From Agelas oroides (Eukaryota > Porifera > Demospongiae > Agelasida > Agelasidae): DNA of 64,000 nucleotides. Under the pieces are notes generated by a model. That model saw only the letters and a program-made list of their open reading frames with translations, searched no databases and was not told the origin of the DNA. Positions 25,301 through 32,065 of this stretch are shown piece after piece; the stretch's first letter is position 1; every line of letters starts with the position of its first letter. The DNA is taken from assembly GCA_949130485.1 (NCBI GenBank), contig OX422192.1:7851085-7915084 (forward strand), in the 5' to 3' direction. Position numbers and translations under genes: made by a program.

Positions 25301-26114
25301 TCTATAAACCATCCACTTGTACCTGCACGCAAAGAAGACCTCCATGTGCTGCTGAAAACAATCACTGTCATTTCCTGCACCGGATTTAGCTGACAAACTT
25401 TGAACTAGCTAGGCCAAAGCTAGTTACCACACAACCTCAGGAGTAGCCTCATTCCCAGGCCCCGCCCAGCTTTCCGTCGCCTGCAGTACGAGGCTACCTC
25501 CCGAGTATATTCTTTGAATATTTTTGACAGATAAGCTCACATCAACTCAATAACTTCACAAAAGAATTTGCAGTTCAACAATGGACGGCCATGCCCATTT
25601 CCTGTTGCATGGTGGAATGGTGTTGTGGCGAACGTGTTTAGTGGTTGAAATGCTATTGTTGGTAAAAAGAGGCCACCCTAAGAACAGTCTTGAGTTCGAC
25701 TGGCATAGTGACCTGGTTCAGCCATTTCTACTTTCCACACGGCTCAAACTACATAATTTATTGCCGTGAATTATGCGCCTATTATGCCAAAAATTATGCA
25801 CACACAATCAGCGCAGGGACAAGAACTAGTAGGGGACGTGGTTGCTTCTATGCTTGATTATAGATACAGGGTGTGTGTAGAAAGCCTTTGGTTGGCATCG
25901 AGTGGGCCATTTCTCTTCTTCTACAATTCTCCATCTCCTCCCTCCATCCCTGATTTGTCGTACATGAACGTACCTTGTACACTTCGCCATATGTCCCGCT
26001 GCCAATCTGTTTCAAGATATCAAATTCCTTCTCGGGATTTCTCCTCTTGATGATGTCCAAGACCCCTCCATCGACTGACATTTTGAAACGAAAAACTCCA
26101 AATGTTTGTTCCTA
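1092..26114 (-). CDS. MAP4K3: MAP4K3/MAP4K5-like (GCK-I) serine/threonine kinase, 15 coding exons, 3' end beyond window
   Basis: Coding exons in transcript order (plus coordinates): 26081-25974, 24518-24461, 22783-22693, 14974-14910, 12364-12306, 11424-11377, 7223-7181, 6889-6682, 6054-5910, 5466-5314, 4392-4320, 4126-4071, 3343-3306, 2945-2783, 1356-1092. Every junction has GT/AG and the phases match, giving 524 codons. Seen: glycine loop GSGTYG (about 27-32), VALK Lys49, alpha-C Glu65, HRD 139-141, DFG 159-161, Ser176 before [11 protein letters not shown], then [15 protein letters not shown], typical of MAP4K3/5. Residues about 276-500 are an acidic then proline-rich linker. CNH starts near residue 500 ([12 protein letters not shown]) and breaks off at the last donor, so roughly 350 residues lie off-window. 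Family role: cytosolic kinase upstream of JNK and nutrient/mTORC1 signalling. MAP4K3 versus MAP4K5 cannot be decided; the gene may be the single ancestor of both. Confidence 0.93.
1553..1932. mobile_element. Foldback element in MAP4K intron
   Basis: The left arm at 1613-1666 (CATTCCAAGGGCAAGAAT, GGATGCAAGCTA, TCTATGGAC) pairs with 1832-1885. The outer ends GATCAGAGGAGGGAGG and CCCACCTCCTCTGAC also pair. A related sequence at about 4405-4700 shares GACATGCCAAAGGCAAGAAT. No clean target duplication was found. Confidence 0.6.
2161..2412. mobile_element. GTGGCAGTCC foldback element (family 3)
   Basis: Ends GTGGCAGTCCAGGATAGAA and TTCTATCCGGGACAGCCAC are inverted, and inner arms also pair. Other members: 7337-7602, 7892-8030 (partial), 9790-10042, 10886-11010 (partial), 16074-16915 (interrupted), 22146-22376, 22535-22660 and 22856-23240. 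The best consensus ends are GTGGCAGTCCCGGGTAGAAA. Confidence 0.7.
2783..5466 (-). CDS. MAP4K3: MAP4K exons 10-14: acidic and proline-rich linker
   Basis: Exon 10 (5466-5314) closes the kinase fold ([10 protein letters not shown]) and enters an acidic run, [13 protein letters not shown]. Exons 11-13 (73, 56 and 38 nt) encode a basic then neutral linker. Exon 14 (2945-2783) carries PPPIPP and APPLPPR. Exon 13 is only 38 nt; it was accepted because it has GCAG and GTAAGC sites and alone restores the phase between exons 12 and 14. In MAP4Ks such linkers bind SH3 adaptors. Confidence 0.8.
2940..3190. repeat. GA-rich purine tract and poly-G run
   Basis: On the minus strand this is a C/T-rich tract just upstream of MAP4K exon 14, and it supplies an extended polypyrimidine tract for that acceptor. 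The apparent long frames in it are low-complexity artefacts. Confidence 0.85.
3390..4010. repeat. Variable-length minisatellite, about 46-bp unit
   Basis: The core AATGTCATACAAAACAAGTG, CACTCTACATTAG recurs about 12 times plus two degenerate copies. Spacing alternates among about 35, 46 and 55 bp depending on the linker (GTGGTTAAAAGG, shorter GG, or TACAATGTAGTTATAAAAGG). It lies in the intron between MAP4K exons 12 and 13. Confidence 0.92.
4521..4635. mobile_element. TAGCCTCGTTCCC foldback element with 9-bp target duplication
   Basis: A 115-bp element begins TAGCCTCGTTCCCAAGCC and ends GGCCTGGGAGCGAGGCTA, with internally palindromic arms. It is flanked by GGATAAAGT at 4512-4520 and 4636-4644. 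A mirror fragment of it lies at 4706-4732. Confidence 0.88.
4768..5292. mobile_element. CAAGAGCGCAT foldback element, 525 bp, 7-bp target duplication
   Basis: Ends CAAGAGCGCATGATAACGTC and GACGTCATCATACACTCTTG are inverted, with arms of about 58 nt. It is flanked by GTTTATA at 4761-4767 and 5293-5299. It lies in the MAP4K intron and stops 15 bp before the GTAAGT donor of exon 10. No transposase is present. Confidence 0.88.
5480..5835. repeat. GA-rich microsatellite (GGGAAGGGAGGAGAA)n
   Basis: Almost pure purine on the plus strand, with sub-repeats of 10-15 bp. It lies in the intron immediately upstream of MAP4K exon 10 (minus strand), so it also forms a long pyrimidine tract before that acceptor. 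Overlapping frames on both strands are not genes. Confidence 0.92.
6682..6889 (-). CDS. MAP4K3: MAP4K exon 8: activation segment, DFG to APE
   Basis: The largest kinase exon (208 nt, phase 1 to phase 2). It encodes [10 protein letters not shown], the activation-loop serine in [25 protein letters not shown], the [12 protein letters not shown] helix and [28 protein letters not shown] is nearly invariant in MAP4K3/5, so this is the best single piece of evidence for the assignment. Catalytic residues are intact, so the kinase should be active. Confidence 0.95.
7337..7602. mobile_element. GTGGCAGTCC foldback element, near-complete copy
   Basis: It begins TGTGGCAGTCCCAGGTAGAA and ends TTTCTACCCGGGACTGCCAC, with a well-preserved inner arm (AGCGCAGAACTTCC, GGGCGGGGCTCATACGCA). 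It carries the empty form AGCCCCGCCCTTAACAGAAG, which dates the insertion at 16173. Confidence 0.85.
8744..9098. mobile_element. ATCACCATAGTACCAAGC palindromic element with 5' extension
   Basis: The arm ATCACCATAGTACCAAGCTA at 8954 pairs with TAGCTTTGTACTATGGTGAT ending at 9092, around an inner palindrome (TTTGTTGCCGTTGGC / GACGGCAACAAA). The preceding part has three copies of ACTACAAGTCACGCGAGAAT-like sequence. An inverted copy is at 42756-43138 and a partial copy at 26181-26302. Confidence 0.8.
9152..9699. mobile_element. TAGCCTCGTTCCC foldback element, 548 bp, 9-bp target duplication
   Basis: It is flanked by AGTACACCA at 9143-9151 and 9700-9708. Arms of about 95 nt pair closely (TTCGTCGCTTGCAGTACGAA with its mirror near 9645). 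The non-palindromic centre has no transposase; frames inside it are short and uninformative. Confidence 0.9.
9790..10042. mobile_element. GTGGCAGTCC foldback family, complete inner arms
   Basis: The inner arms GAACTTCCATTAAGGGCGGG and CCCACCCTTAATGGAAGTTC pair, followed by the mirrored GATCGAAATACGCGACGGAA. The right end is TTTCTACACGGGACTGTCAC; the left end is degraded. Confidence 0.75.
10043..11376. other. MAP4K intron, mostly unassigned
   Basis: Contains a short hairpin at 10113-10178 (ACATTCCCCACACGGAGCAG with its mirror) and a partial family-3 element at about 10886-11010. The remainder, including an 84-codon minus-strand frame at 10348-10602, has no recognisable coding or RNA signature. 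Confidence 0.5.
11520..12115. repeat. GGGA/GGAG purine array, about 600 bp
   Basis: Nearly uninterrupted (GGGA)n and (GGAGG)n with two long GGGAGGGAGGGA blocks and a larger internal repeat (the segment around 11630-11760 recurs at 11820-11960). Long frames on both strands are artefacts. It lies in the intron between MAP4K exons 5 and 6, and its pyrimidine strand is the transcribed sense strand. Confidence 0.95.
12425..12750. repeat. Degenerate minisatellite, about 33-bp unit
   Basis: Repeated phrases such as AAGGCATCAAAGCATTCC, ATGGTGTCTGCATTT recur with many substitutions. A 97-codon frame over it is repetitive and not supported as a gene. It lies just upstream of MAP4K exon 5. Confidence 0.65.
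12765..13440. mobile_element. Two adjacent foldback structures
   Basis: 12765-12835 pairs GGATATACTACCTATAC with GTATAGGTAGTACATCC. 13245-13375 pairs TTATAGCACAGGTGGCCAGG, GATTTATGGC with its mirror around a GGTCCTCGGGCTACGCCCTC loop. A fragment of the second recurs near 42335-42375. No coding potential. Confidence 0.6.
14486..14746. mobile_element. CAAGAGCGCAT foldback element, 261 bp
   Basis: Ends CAAGAGCGCATAAGAACGGG and its mirror TTCTTATGCGCTCTTG, with inner arms GAGTAAGAGCGTGTAACTCC and GTTACACGCTCTTACTC. Relatives: 22971-23207, 48028-48263, 48613-48865, 52081-52316, 52666-52918, 56617-56860. It lies between MAP4K exons 4 and 5, 164 bp from exon 4. Confidence 0.85.
15106..15594. mobile_element. 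TACCGTAGTCT foldback element, about 489 bp
   Basis: Terminal arms TACCGTAGTCTCACAAAAGA, GCGCCCAC and GGGCGCTCTTTTGCAAGACT, ACGGTA are imperfectly inverted, with further GAGCGCCCACC-type repeats inside. No coding sequence. Confidence 0.7.
15725..16072. mobile_element. TAGTCTCGTGCCCC foldback element
   Basis: It begins TAGTCTCGTGCCCC and ends GGGGTCTGGGGACGAGACT. Inner arms AAACGGTCTGGTGAA and TTCACCAGACCGTTT pair. A fragment recurs at about 26395-26490 (GCTAGCCCAAGAAATT, GGAGGGTGGGGTC). It abuts the family-3 copy starting at 16074. Confidence 0.65.
16173..16824. mobile_element. TTAA-flanked element with CTCTTTACC ends, 652 bp
   Basis: Ends CTCTTTACCAACC and GGTCGGTAAAGAG are inverted and flanked by TTAA at 16169-16172 and 16825-16828. 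It interrupts a family-3 foldback: other copies (7490-7525) read straight through CCCTTAACAGAAG. TTAA duplication is known for piggyBac and Kolobok elements; no transposase is present, so it is non-autonomous. Confidence 0.88.
16916..17640. other. MAP4K intron, nothing recognised
   Basis: AT-rich DNA with a short repeat of TTACTGAAAGCAGTTAAAG / TTACTAAAAGAAGTTAAAG near 17020-17105. No exon, RNA gene or transposon ends were seen. Confidence 0.45.
17653..17972. mobile_element. TAGCCTTGTTCCC foldback element, 320 bp, 9-bp target duplication
   Basis: It is flanked by ACTTTCACC at 17644-17652 and 17973-17981. Arms of about 110 nt (CCTTCAATCACAGCTAA, AATGACGTCAGGTGGAC) pair with the right side. 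The ends match the TAGCCTCGTTCCCAGGCC family. Confidence 0.9.
18305..19483. repeat. 49-bp minisatellite, about 24 copies
   Basis: The unit reads CCCATGAGTCTCACTAATGA, GGAACTGCTACCATGGTGAT, GCATGTAGG. Spacing is exactly 49 bp. Only a few sites vary (CTGCTA/CTGTTA, GATGCATG/GATACATG, AGGCCC/AGGTCC). TTA variants cluster in the first half and GATACATG variants in the second half. It is in the intron between MAP4K exons 3 and 4. Confidence 0.97.
19892..20230. repeat. 99-bp tandem repeat, about three and a half copies
   Basis: CATTCCTGGTCAGGTACGTC starts at 19892, 19991 and 20090. The last unit has a 21-bp insertion and restarts at 20210. Weaker CATTCCTGGTCAGG-like phrases extend back to about 19680. 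Confidence 0.9.
20329..20358. mobile_element. Minimal 30-bp CAAGAGCGC hairpin element, 7-bp target duplication
   Basis: CAAGAGCGC and GCGCTCTTG flank a 12-bp centre (TGTTTTTATTAT). CTACCAG is duplicated at 20322-20328 and 20359-20365. The ends match the 250-525-bp family, so it appears to be its shortest member. Confidence 0.82.
20366..20640. mobile_element. Foldback element TTTGAGCACAGAGGAGG
   Basis: The left arm TTTGAGCACAGAGGAGGTCG, GACATGGCTGA, TGAGGTCACACTAATTGAT pairs with the right arm ATCAATTAGTGTGACCTCAG, CATGTCCGACCTCCTCTGG, TTTGAGCACA over about 80 nt with small gaps. There is no coding content. Confidence 0.75.
20905..21045. repeat. CACACC/CATACACA microsatellite
   Basis: CCCCTCACATACACACACCA repeats with 18-20-bp spacing, grading into (CA)n. 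The overlapping histidine/threonine-rich frame is an artefact. Confidence 0.85.
22971..23207. mobile_element. CAAGAGCGCAT element nested in a GTGGCAGTCC element
   Basis: The 237-bp copy (CAAAGAGCGCATAAGAATGG to TTCTTATGCGCTCTTG) splits a family-3 element: GGGCGGGGCTCATGTG lies left of it and ATGCATCTATGAAATGTGTA right of it. The flanks ATGTAT/ATGCAT may be a decayed target duplication. Confidence 0.75.
23768..24320. repeat. Dispersed, SINE-sized repeat, two tandem copies
   Basis: Each copy of about 230 bp contains CAATGAACCACATCTCCCTG, GATGTTATGTAAAGTCACCC, GCCAATACCAGGCCTCA and CAGTCAGGTGGCTGGCC. Others: 6078-6215, 20783-20890, 21466-21550 (inverted), 26925-27125, 28265-28475 (inverted), 45442-45512, 47465-47640 and 51518-51693 (inverted). 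I see no clear tRNA-like A/B boxes or tail. Confidence 0.75.
25974..26114 (-). CDS. MAP4K3: MAP4K first coding exon with 5' UTR acceptor
   Basis: The start codon is at 26081-26079; 36 codons run from MSVDGG to the glycine loop [10 protein letters not shown] and stop at a GTACGT donor. Upstream on the minus strand a pyrimidine tract and ATTCAG end at 26115, so bases 26114-26082 are 5' UTR in the same exon and an upstream non-coding exon must exist. The start fits the short N-terminus usual before the kinase domain in this family. Confidence 0.9.
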
Positions 26115-26180
26115 CTGAATAAAAAAAAAGAAATAGTTAATGTGTCTGAACTAAAATCAAAGGTTTGTACATATGATAAA

Positions 26181-26302
26181 AATCACCATAGTACCAAGCT
26201 ATACTGGATAAAATATCACTTGTTTGTTGTTGTTGGCTGTGCACTCGTAATAATACAGACGGCAACAAACTCTTCGGTATAGCTTTGCACTATGGTGATA
26301 CT
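26181..26302. mobile_element. ATCACCATAGTACCAAGC palindromic element, short copy
   Basis: AATCACCATAGTACCAAGCT pairs with TAGCTTTGCACTATGGTGAT, with TTTGTTGTTGTTGGC and ACGGCAACAAA inside. It sits just upstream of the MAP4K 5' UTR acceptor and shares its preceding sequence with the copy at 8744-9098. Confidence 0.75.
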
Positions 26303-26852
26303 CATATGATACTACACAACACATCCCTTACAGCAGTAAGCTACTCAGGTATCCGGACATGTTCTGAGCAAGTGCGTCATGTCGTAAAATGTTTTGAATG
26401 TTGCTACATTGCACTACCCTCAAAAAGACATGCTAGCCCAAGAAATTAGTGACTAGACTGTTTTTCCTCCTGGAGGGTGGGGTCAGGGCACAAGATTCGA
26501 CAGACATCAACCTGGGGAAGCCTCCATGTAACATTACATGCCCAAAAGGAATGCGATCAACATTTTAGCAATTAACGTGCAAAATGAGACCACAGAAACA
26601 AAGAAACGTGAGAGAGAGAGGAGGGAACGGAACCACGGAGACACAGAGGGAGAGGAAGAAGGAATAACTACACGACCAGTCCAATACCATGTAACGAAAC
26701 ACTAATCATGCATGTAATATGAGAGGTGTAAAGTATCCAATGCTATGCCTCAGAAAAATGCCAGCTTTAATAACCTACACACTGTTGACCACACGTGAGC
26801 GCACACCTGCACGCACTCACATGCACACACATGCATGCACACATACATGCAT

Positions 26853-26885
<33 letters not shown>

Positions 26886-29800
26886 CATGCACACACACAC
26901 GAACACACAACTACATGTACAATCAACCACATATACATGAGCATATATATCACTTAGATGTTATCGATCAGCGCAGATGCAATTCGGCCACCAGACCACA
27001 TCAGCTGCACTGGGATGACCAGGAGGCGAGGACTGCTATATATTTCATGCAGAAAAAGGCGGTCAAGAGGCTGGCTTTATTCATAGAAGCATCTCAAAGA
27101 TAGCATTCCTTCATGTAGCTGTCCTTCACGTAAACATACACACTTATTTACACACAGAGTAGACTAGTAGATATAGCGCTTATGTGGAACTGAAAATTGG
27201 CGCTAATTCACACCTGAAATTTTATTTCGAAAACGTCTCAATGTGTATGAAGGTTCCCCAATCCAGTATGCGACTCACATGTACGTAGCTAGTCTTTAAT
27301 GTGTGTTTACATTTCACTGTTTGTCATCAACAAAACTATTTTAACGATAAAAATTCCCTATCAACACGTGTGTACAATACTTTAAATAACGTAAACAAAG
27401 CCGATAACAGCAAACAACTTTTCAAAAATAACTATGCGTCCTCGTGAGATTATCAAGGAAGCTCAAGTATGCAAAAACAACCAATCAGATCCTCCTAAAT
27501 GGAACCAAATGGTCAGATGAAATCTAAACAGACCCCTTGCCTCCTTGTGTAGACACAATATTGTATCACATGTGAAGTCATGCGCACATACAGGAAACCA
27601 CGTTTCAGATCACAAGCCAATATCGTGTGATATCACGGTTGAAGAACTTAAAACGTCTGGTCTCAGGTAAGAAATACATATAAATTATTAAATGGATGAG
27701 AGGGCAATATGGCTGGATATTGCACGAGTGTGCGGCTGTATTTCCACTTGTAGCATCAAACGAGGCACAGATGAAGTTCACAATGCATGGTAGGTCACTT
27801 TTATACCACCAGCCGGGAAGGGGAGAGGGAAGAAATGGAGAGAAGAAGGAGAGTGAGGAGGCAGAAAAAAAGGAGGGAGAGAGAAGAAGAAAGAAAGAGA
27901 GGAAGAGAAGTGCGGGGCAGGGAAGAAAGGAGAGAGAGAGAGAGAAAGGGGGAAGGGAGAAGGGGATGATTTTTCCGCCAGTGACTGAGGTGGAACAGCT
28001 GTGGTCAAGTGGGCAGTAATTGTTTATGAAAGTTCTCCCACAGCTGTCAGGCAGTTGGCAGTCACAGTACATCAACAAAGTGGCCGGACTAAGAAAATAC
28101 CAAGAAATGTAAAACACAGTGGGGCAAGCCTGAGTGAGCAATGCAGAGGAACATTGACTCACCATACCACATACGTCTGTCGCTAGCAGTGATTGTCACT
28201 CTCTACTGTTTCTGAGCAACCGATGCACAAGTCTTTACATGAGACAGCTCAGAGAAATAGCTTGCCATGAAAAGACGCTACATGTACGTTCATGAAGCTT
28301 CTACCCTGTTGCCACCTGACTGCATTTTGTACATCAGATAGCAGTCCCCATCTCCCGGTCACACCAGTGCAGCTGATGAGGCCTGGTATTGGCTGAAACG
28401 TGTCTTGCATAGCAGGTGATTTTGAATAAGCCCTGTCATTTTTTTATTCAGGAAGATGTGGTTCATTGGTTGTTCATGCACTAAATTAAGAGCACTTCAC
28501 TAATCACGCCATAATTGTTGATGTCTATATTAAGAGATAGTCTACTGCATACACGTACATTACAGTAGCACGGCTATGTACCCATGTCCGCTAGACTCAT
28601 TCCCAGGCCTTCCTCGTTTCAACTTTCAGTGAGACAGGGAAGGCCTGGGAGGGGAGGCCATTGTACAAGCATCTAACTGGGCACTAGGTCTTTTCACCAT
28701 CTGTTCCATGTTGGTTTTAAGATCAGCACAAACATACTCCAACATAAATGGAGGCAAGATTTCACATACAAACTACATGTCATTTTCATACTACTAGAGG
28801 GAAGGGGGAAATGAGAAAAGAGAGAGAGGGTGGGAGGAATTCCATCAGTTTCACCATCTGTTCCGTGTTAGTTTTACCATATGCACAAACGTACCCACAT
28901 CAGAAATCACTACTCATGGTTAGTTACATAAGAAATGCACATAAAGTCACCCCATTATAACTGATTAGGGGTAGTACTGGCTGTGAAGTGTCGTGTGTAC
29001 TCGGTGCCTCTGTAGAACATGTTTAGACCTGCCTGTTAGCAGGACAGGCGCAAGCAGTATTAAAGCCACATAAGCAAAAAATAAACACAAGCAAGAATGG
29101 TCCAACGTAGAAGTGCACACTTTACTGTGCCACAGTACATGTGATTGTAAGCATGCAACAACCGGGGGAAGGGGAGGGAAAGGGCCTAGGAGTACATGTA
29201 CGTATGAACCACTTTCCTATTGCGGAAAAAGACAAATTACGTGCTTTGAGATTGCAACTGGGGCCATTCTGGGGGCAAACTGCCACAGAAATCCAACAAA
29301 GAAGAGGAAAACGACACGTCCTAGTTCATCAAAATGCAAATTGCCAGCCCTGCACTTGCACAAAAAGAAATGGCGATTGAAAGGTCATTAGAATGGCTGG
29401 TTTGTGCAACTGTGCTTGACTCACACTGATTGCCAGTACGTATACACTGACTACTTTACTTCCGGCACATTCAATTCTCAACCCCACAACATGTTAAAAA
29501 GACATGAACTGAGTAAGCAATTACACAGCTTGTGAGAAGGTACAAATTGACACAAACTTTTTGAGTGTACACAGTCCGAAACCACAAGCTAAAAACTTTT
29601 GTAGCACGCAACAGTCAATGTCAAAAGTCGAAAGTCTGCGTCCAAGGATCAGTGACTTTTAATGAATTGTTGCTGCTGAAAACAGTTGCTGCAGCCTTAT
29701 AGGTATTCCGTCGCATTTCCAGGCTTTCCATCCATCCACTCTTTGACCACTTACAGTATGTGAAAATAAAGATAAAACCGAGGTAGAAATTATGATGTCA

Positions 29801-30263
29801 TTGTCAACTCAGGTGGACAGAGGACGGGGAGAAGACCCAAGTACCTTGAGACAGTTTCAACGAAAGAGTGAGACTAGAACACTCATTGTGCAGAAAAAGT
29901 ACCACTTATTGCTCGGGATGGACAAAATGTAATCAAAACACGCACTCTAAACTTTTCTCCTCCCCCTCCATTGATGTTAAGCACATAAAACAATATGTAC
30001 TAGGCCTGTTTATACATACTACATATTGTAAGTGAACAAAAACTGTTATTAGGTCTGGAAATGAGGCTAATATAAATTCCTATACAAATTCCAGGTGTCA
30101 GATGATGCCAATCGACTTCACACAATTTAAGGTTGTACACAAAAAGGCACAAGAAAAACGGTGGCCGATTGTTTTAAAATCGACCACAAGCACGCTAGCG
30201 CACAGGTGCACATAAACACAAACACAAACACTAAGACAGACAGTACAGACAGATAGATAGACA

Positions 30264-30331
<68 letters not shown>

Positions 30332-30530
30332 GAGCTCCTAGACAAAAACAGCAAAAATAGAATACAGATATTACCAGCCCCATACATATACCGAAAAATG
30401 TACGACACGTAGTCCAGGTAAAAATACAGTTTGCCATATCATATTTCATGAGACGATGAACGCAGGAGCGAGCTAGCTAGCTTACGGTGGTTCGCCTCGC
30501 GGCTATAGGTACTTTCATGTTGTACACAAA
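26303..30530. other. Probable 5' UTR intron / intergenic DNA of MAP4K
   Basis: Holds a CA microsatellite (26815-26900), dispersed repeats (26925-27125, 28265-28475), a GA-rich tract (27815-27965), a foldback with TTCCCAGGCCTTCC ends (28591-28655) and an (AC)n microsatellite (30262-30328). Frames of 60-186 codons overlap these and look non-coding. Confidence 0.55.
30262..30328. repeat. (AC)n microsatellite
   Basis: About 33 uninterrupted AC dinucleotides following AGATAGATAGACAGACA. Cysteine/valine-rich minus-strand frames across it are artefacts. Confidence 0.97.
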
Positions 30531-30536
30531 ACTCAC

Positions 30537-30650
30537 CTGAAAAACTCCTTTCTTTTCTTGAGTATCAGGAAAACGCACGCTGCCTCAAAATAGAAGGCAC
30601 TTTCGGTCTTTCTCACCTAAATCGAGCAGCCATACTAACGGGTCACGCGA
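30537..30650 (-). other. Candidate non-coding first exon of the MAP4K gene
   Basis: On the minus strand TTTTTCAG is followed by a strong GTGAGT donor (30536-30531). No reading frame continues, as expected for a 5' UTR exon. It lies 380-500 bp from the start of the plus-strand Death-domain gene, so the two could share a promoter. The 30650 limit is a guess; only the donor is seen. A different first exon between 26.1 and 30.5 kb is possible. Confidence 0.3.
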
Positions 30651-30781
30651 GCCCCAACAAATTTTTAGTTTTACAGAGTAGTATCCTATTTCCGGATACT
30701 AGGTTTGCATTGTTATGAAAGGTGGAGCCTCGTTCCCAGGCCCCGCCCAGTTTTCCGCTTAATAGCGACGAATTGTAGGAG

Positions 30782-30843
30782 TAGTCTGGCGAAGCCAGAC
30801 CCAAGCATTGCGCTTCACGCTCGGGTCTGGCTTCGCCAGACTA
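30782..30843. mobile_element. 62-bp TAGTCTGGCGAAGCC hairpin element, 9-bp target duplication
   Basis: TAGTCTGGCGAAGCCAGACC and GGTCTGGCTTCGCCAGACTA are inverted around GCATTGCGC. TTGTAGGAG flanks it at 30773-30781 and 30844-30852. It lies in the promoter-side DNA of the Death-domain gene and is nested in half of a TTCCCAGGCCCCGCCCAG element. Confidence 0.88.
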
Positions 30844-31032
30844 TTGTAGGAGGGGAATTTTTTTTTTTTTGCGTAGTCGGCATTCTTGCAGAAATGGCGT
30901 CCGATCATTATCGTGCTCTATTGGGATTCGAAATCTACGTTCGAGTAAAGTAGTAGTAGAGTAGTAGATTGCTGATTAGTGTCACTGGTTCGCTGTGTGT
31001 GTTAGTATGATGTAAGGAATAAACAGAAAGGT

Positions 31033-32061
31033 ATGGCTGATAGGCATGACAGCCAAGAGGGTGATCCTCTAATTCCTTCCCTCAAGGAACTCACAAACCT
31101 GCCAGTATCAGCTGCAGAATGGTGTCCACTCGGAGTACAACTGGGGGTGGAAGGTCATGAGCTGGCAACAATTCGCAATAACAATGCTGGGCTCACCAAT
31201 TCCTGTCAACAGAGCAAAATTGATATGTTTCAAAAATGGTTGGATAGTACTGTCACCCCATCTTACAAACAACTGCATGAGGCGCTATTGAAGTGCGGAA
31301 TGAGAAAAGCTGCAAACTGTCTTGAGGAAAAACAACTTGTAGTCATAACACCACCTGTAGTTGTTCATCGGAATCCTCCGCCATTCCAGAGTGGCTACTG
31401 GAGGTGTGCTATTACGATAGCAGCTCTGGTTATAATAGTTGGAACAGTAATGCCATGGGCATGGATGCAGAGTGGTGAACGCCGGACTGAGCCTAAGCGT
31501 GAACTACATATATCTGATTTTGATAGTGGTAGCTACCGAACAAATTACTCAACACCTCCTAAACCTTATAAACCCACCTCATCTTCAGAGTTAGACAAGC
31601 TAATGTTCACGCCAGGAGCGGTTGGACCAGAAGTTGTCAGAGCATGTGTCAAGAAAATTGCTGAGTCTAAAATCTTACCAGATGACAATGGCTTCATGAG
31701 GAGGATAGCTTATGTAATGTCAAAGGATGGTAAAGAAATGAAGTCAGATGGAGGGATATGGCAAGTCAGTGACTTTGCCTTTGGTGATACCATGGATACT
31801 GGGGCACACTATCGCCTACCAAGCAAGTATTATAAAATCCTCCAGGCTTTTCCGGGGATAGACTGGCCGTCCACTACACGACAAGATCTTGACAAGCCCT
31901 TCTTTTCAGCACTTGCTGCAAGGCTTTACCTCTCAAACTTCAAAGAGCGAATCCCCAATGCTAATAGGATTGAAGAGCAGGCATACTACTGGAAGGCTTT
32001 CTACATGAGAGGAGTTGCTAACGAGAAGAAATTTCTGGAAGCTGTTGCTGAGCTTGAATAA
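31033..32061 (+). CDS. Death domain - transmembrane - lysozyme/transglycosylase-like protein (342 aa, single exon)
   Basis: Uninterrupted frame in a good start context (AGGTATGGC). Residues about 13-98 read as a Death domain (AAEWCPLGVQLGV, MFQKWLD, SYKQLHEALLKCG, AANCLEE). Residues about 123-144 are a hydrophobic helix (CAITIAALVIIVGTVM); a proline/serine stretch follows to about 190. The C-terminal 194-330 region (FMRRIAYVMSKDG, GGIWQV, GIDWPS, ALAARLYLSN) resembles, from memory, a lysozyme/lytic-transglycosylase-like domain of marine invertebrates; relatives as I recall have Glu where Met229 stands, so catalysis may be lost. Likely topology is Death domain inside, lysozyme-like part outside; the reverse is not excluded. 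The polyadenylation signal AATAAA overlaps the stop codon. Tail-to-tail with the next gene. Death domain and helix are firm; the C-terminal assignment is tentative. Confidence 0.8.
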   Translation: MADRHDSQEGDPLIPSLKELTNLPVSAAEWCPLGVQLGVEGHELATIRNNNAGLTNSCQQSKIDMFQKWLDSTVTPSYKQLHEALLKCGMRKAANCLEEKQLVVITPPVVVHRNPPPFQSGYWRCAITIAALVIIVGTVMPWAWMQSGERRTEPKRELHISDFDSGSYRTNYSTPPKPYKPTSSSELDKLMFTPGAVGPEVVRACVKKIAESKILPDDNGFMRRIAYVMSKDGKEMKSDGGIWQVSDFAFGDTMDTGAHYRLPSKYYKILQAFPGIDWPSTTRQDLDKPFFSALAARLYLSNFKERIPNANRIEEQAYYWKAFYMRGVANEKKFLEAVAELE

Positions 32062-32065
32062 TAAA
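32060..32065 (+). terminator. Polyadenylation signal overlapping the Death-domain gene stop codon
   Basis: The stop TAA (32059-32061) is followed by TAAATG, creating AATAAA across the end of the frame. If used, the 3' UTR would be only some 15-30 bases. Confidence 0.5.

Noticed and set aside
26719-27103. Histidine/threonine-rich frames
   Set aside because: Translation of CA/TGCA microsatellite and flanking dispersed repeat.
27605-28165. 186-codon minus-strand frame
   Set aside because: Its middle is a C/T-rich tract giving serine/proline/phenylalanine runs, and the flanks match no family.
30098-30449. Cysteine/valine-rich small frames
   Set aside because: Translation of an (AC)n microsatellite.
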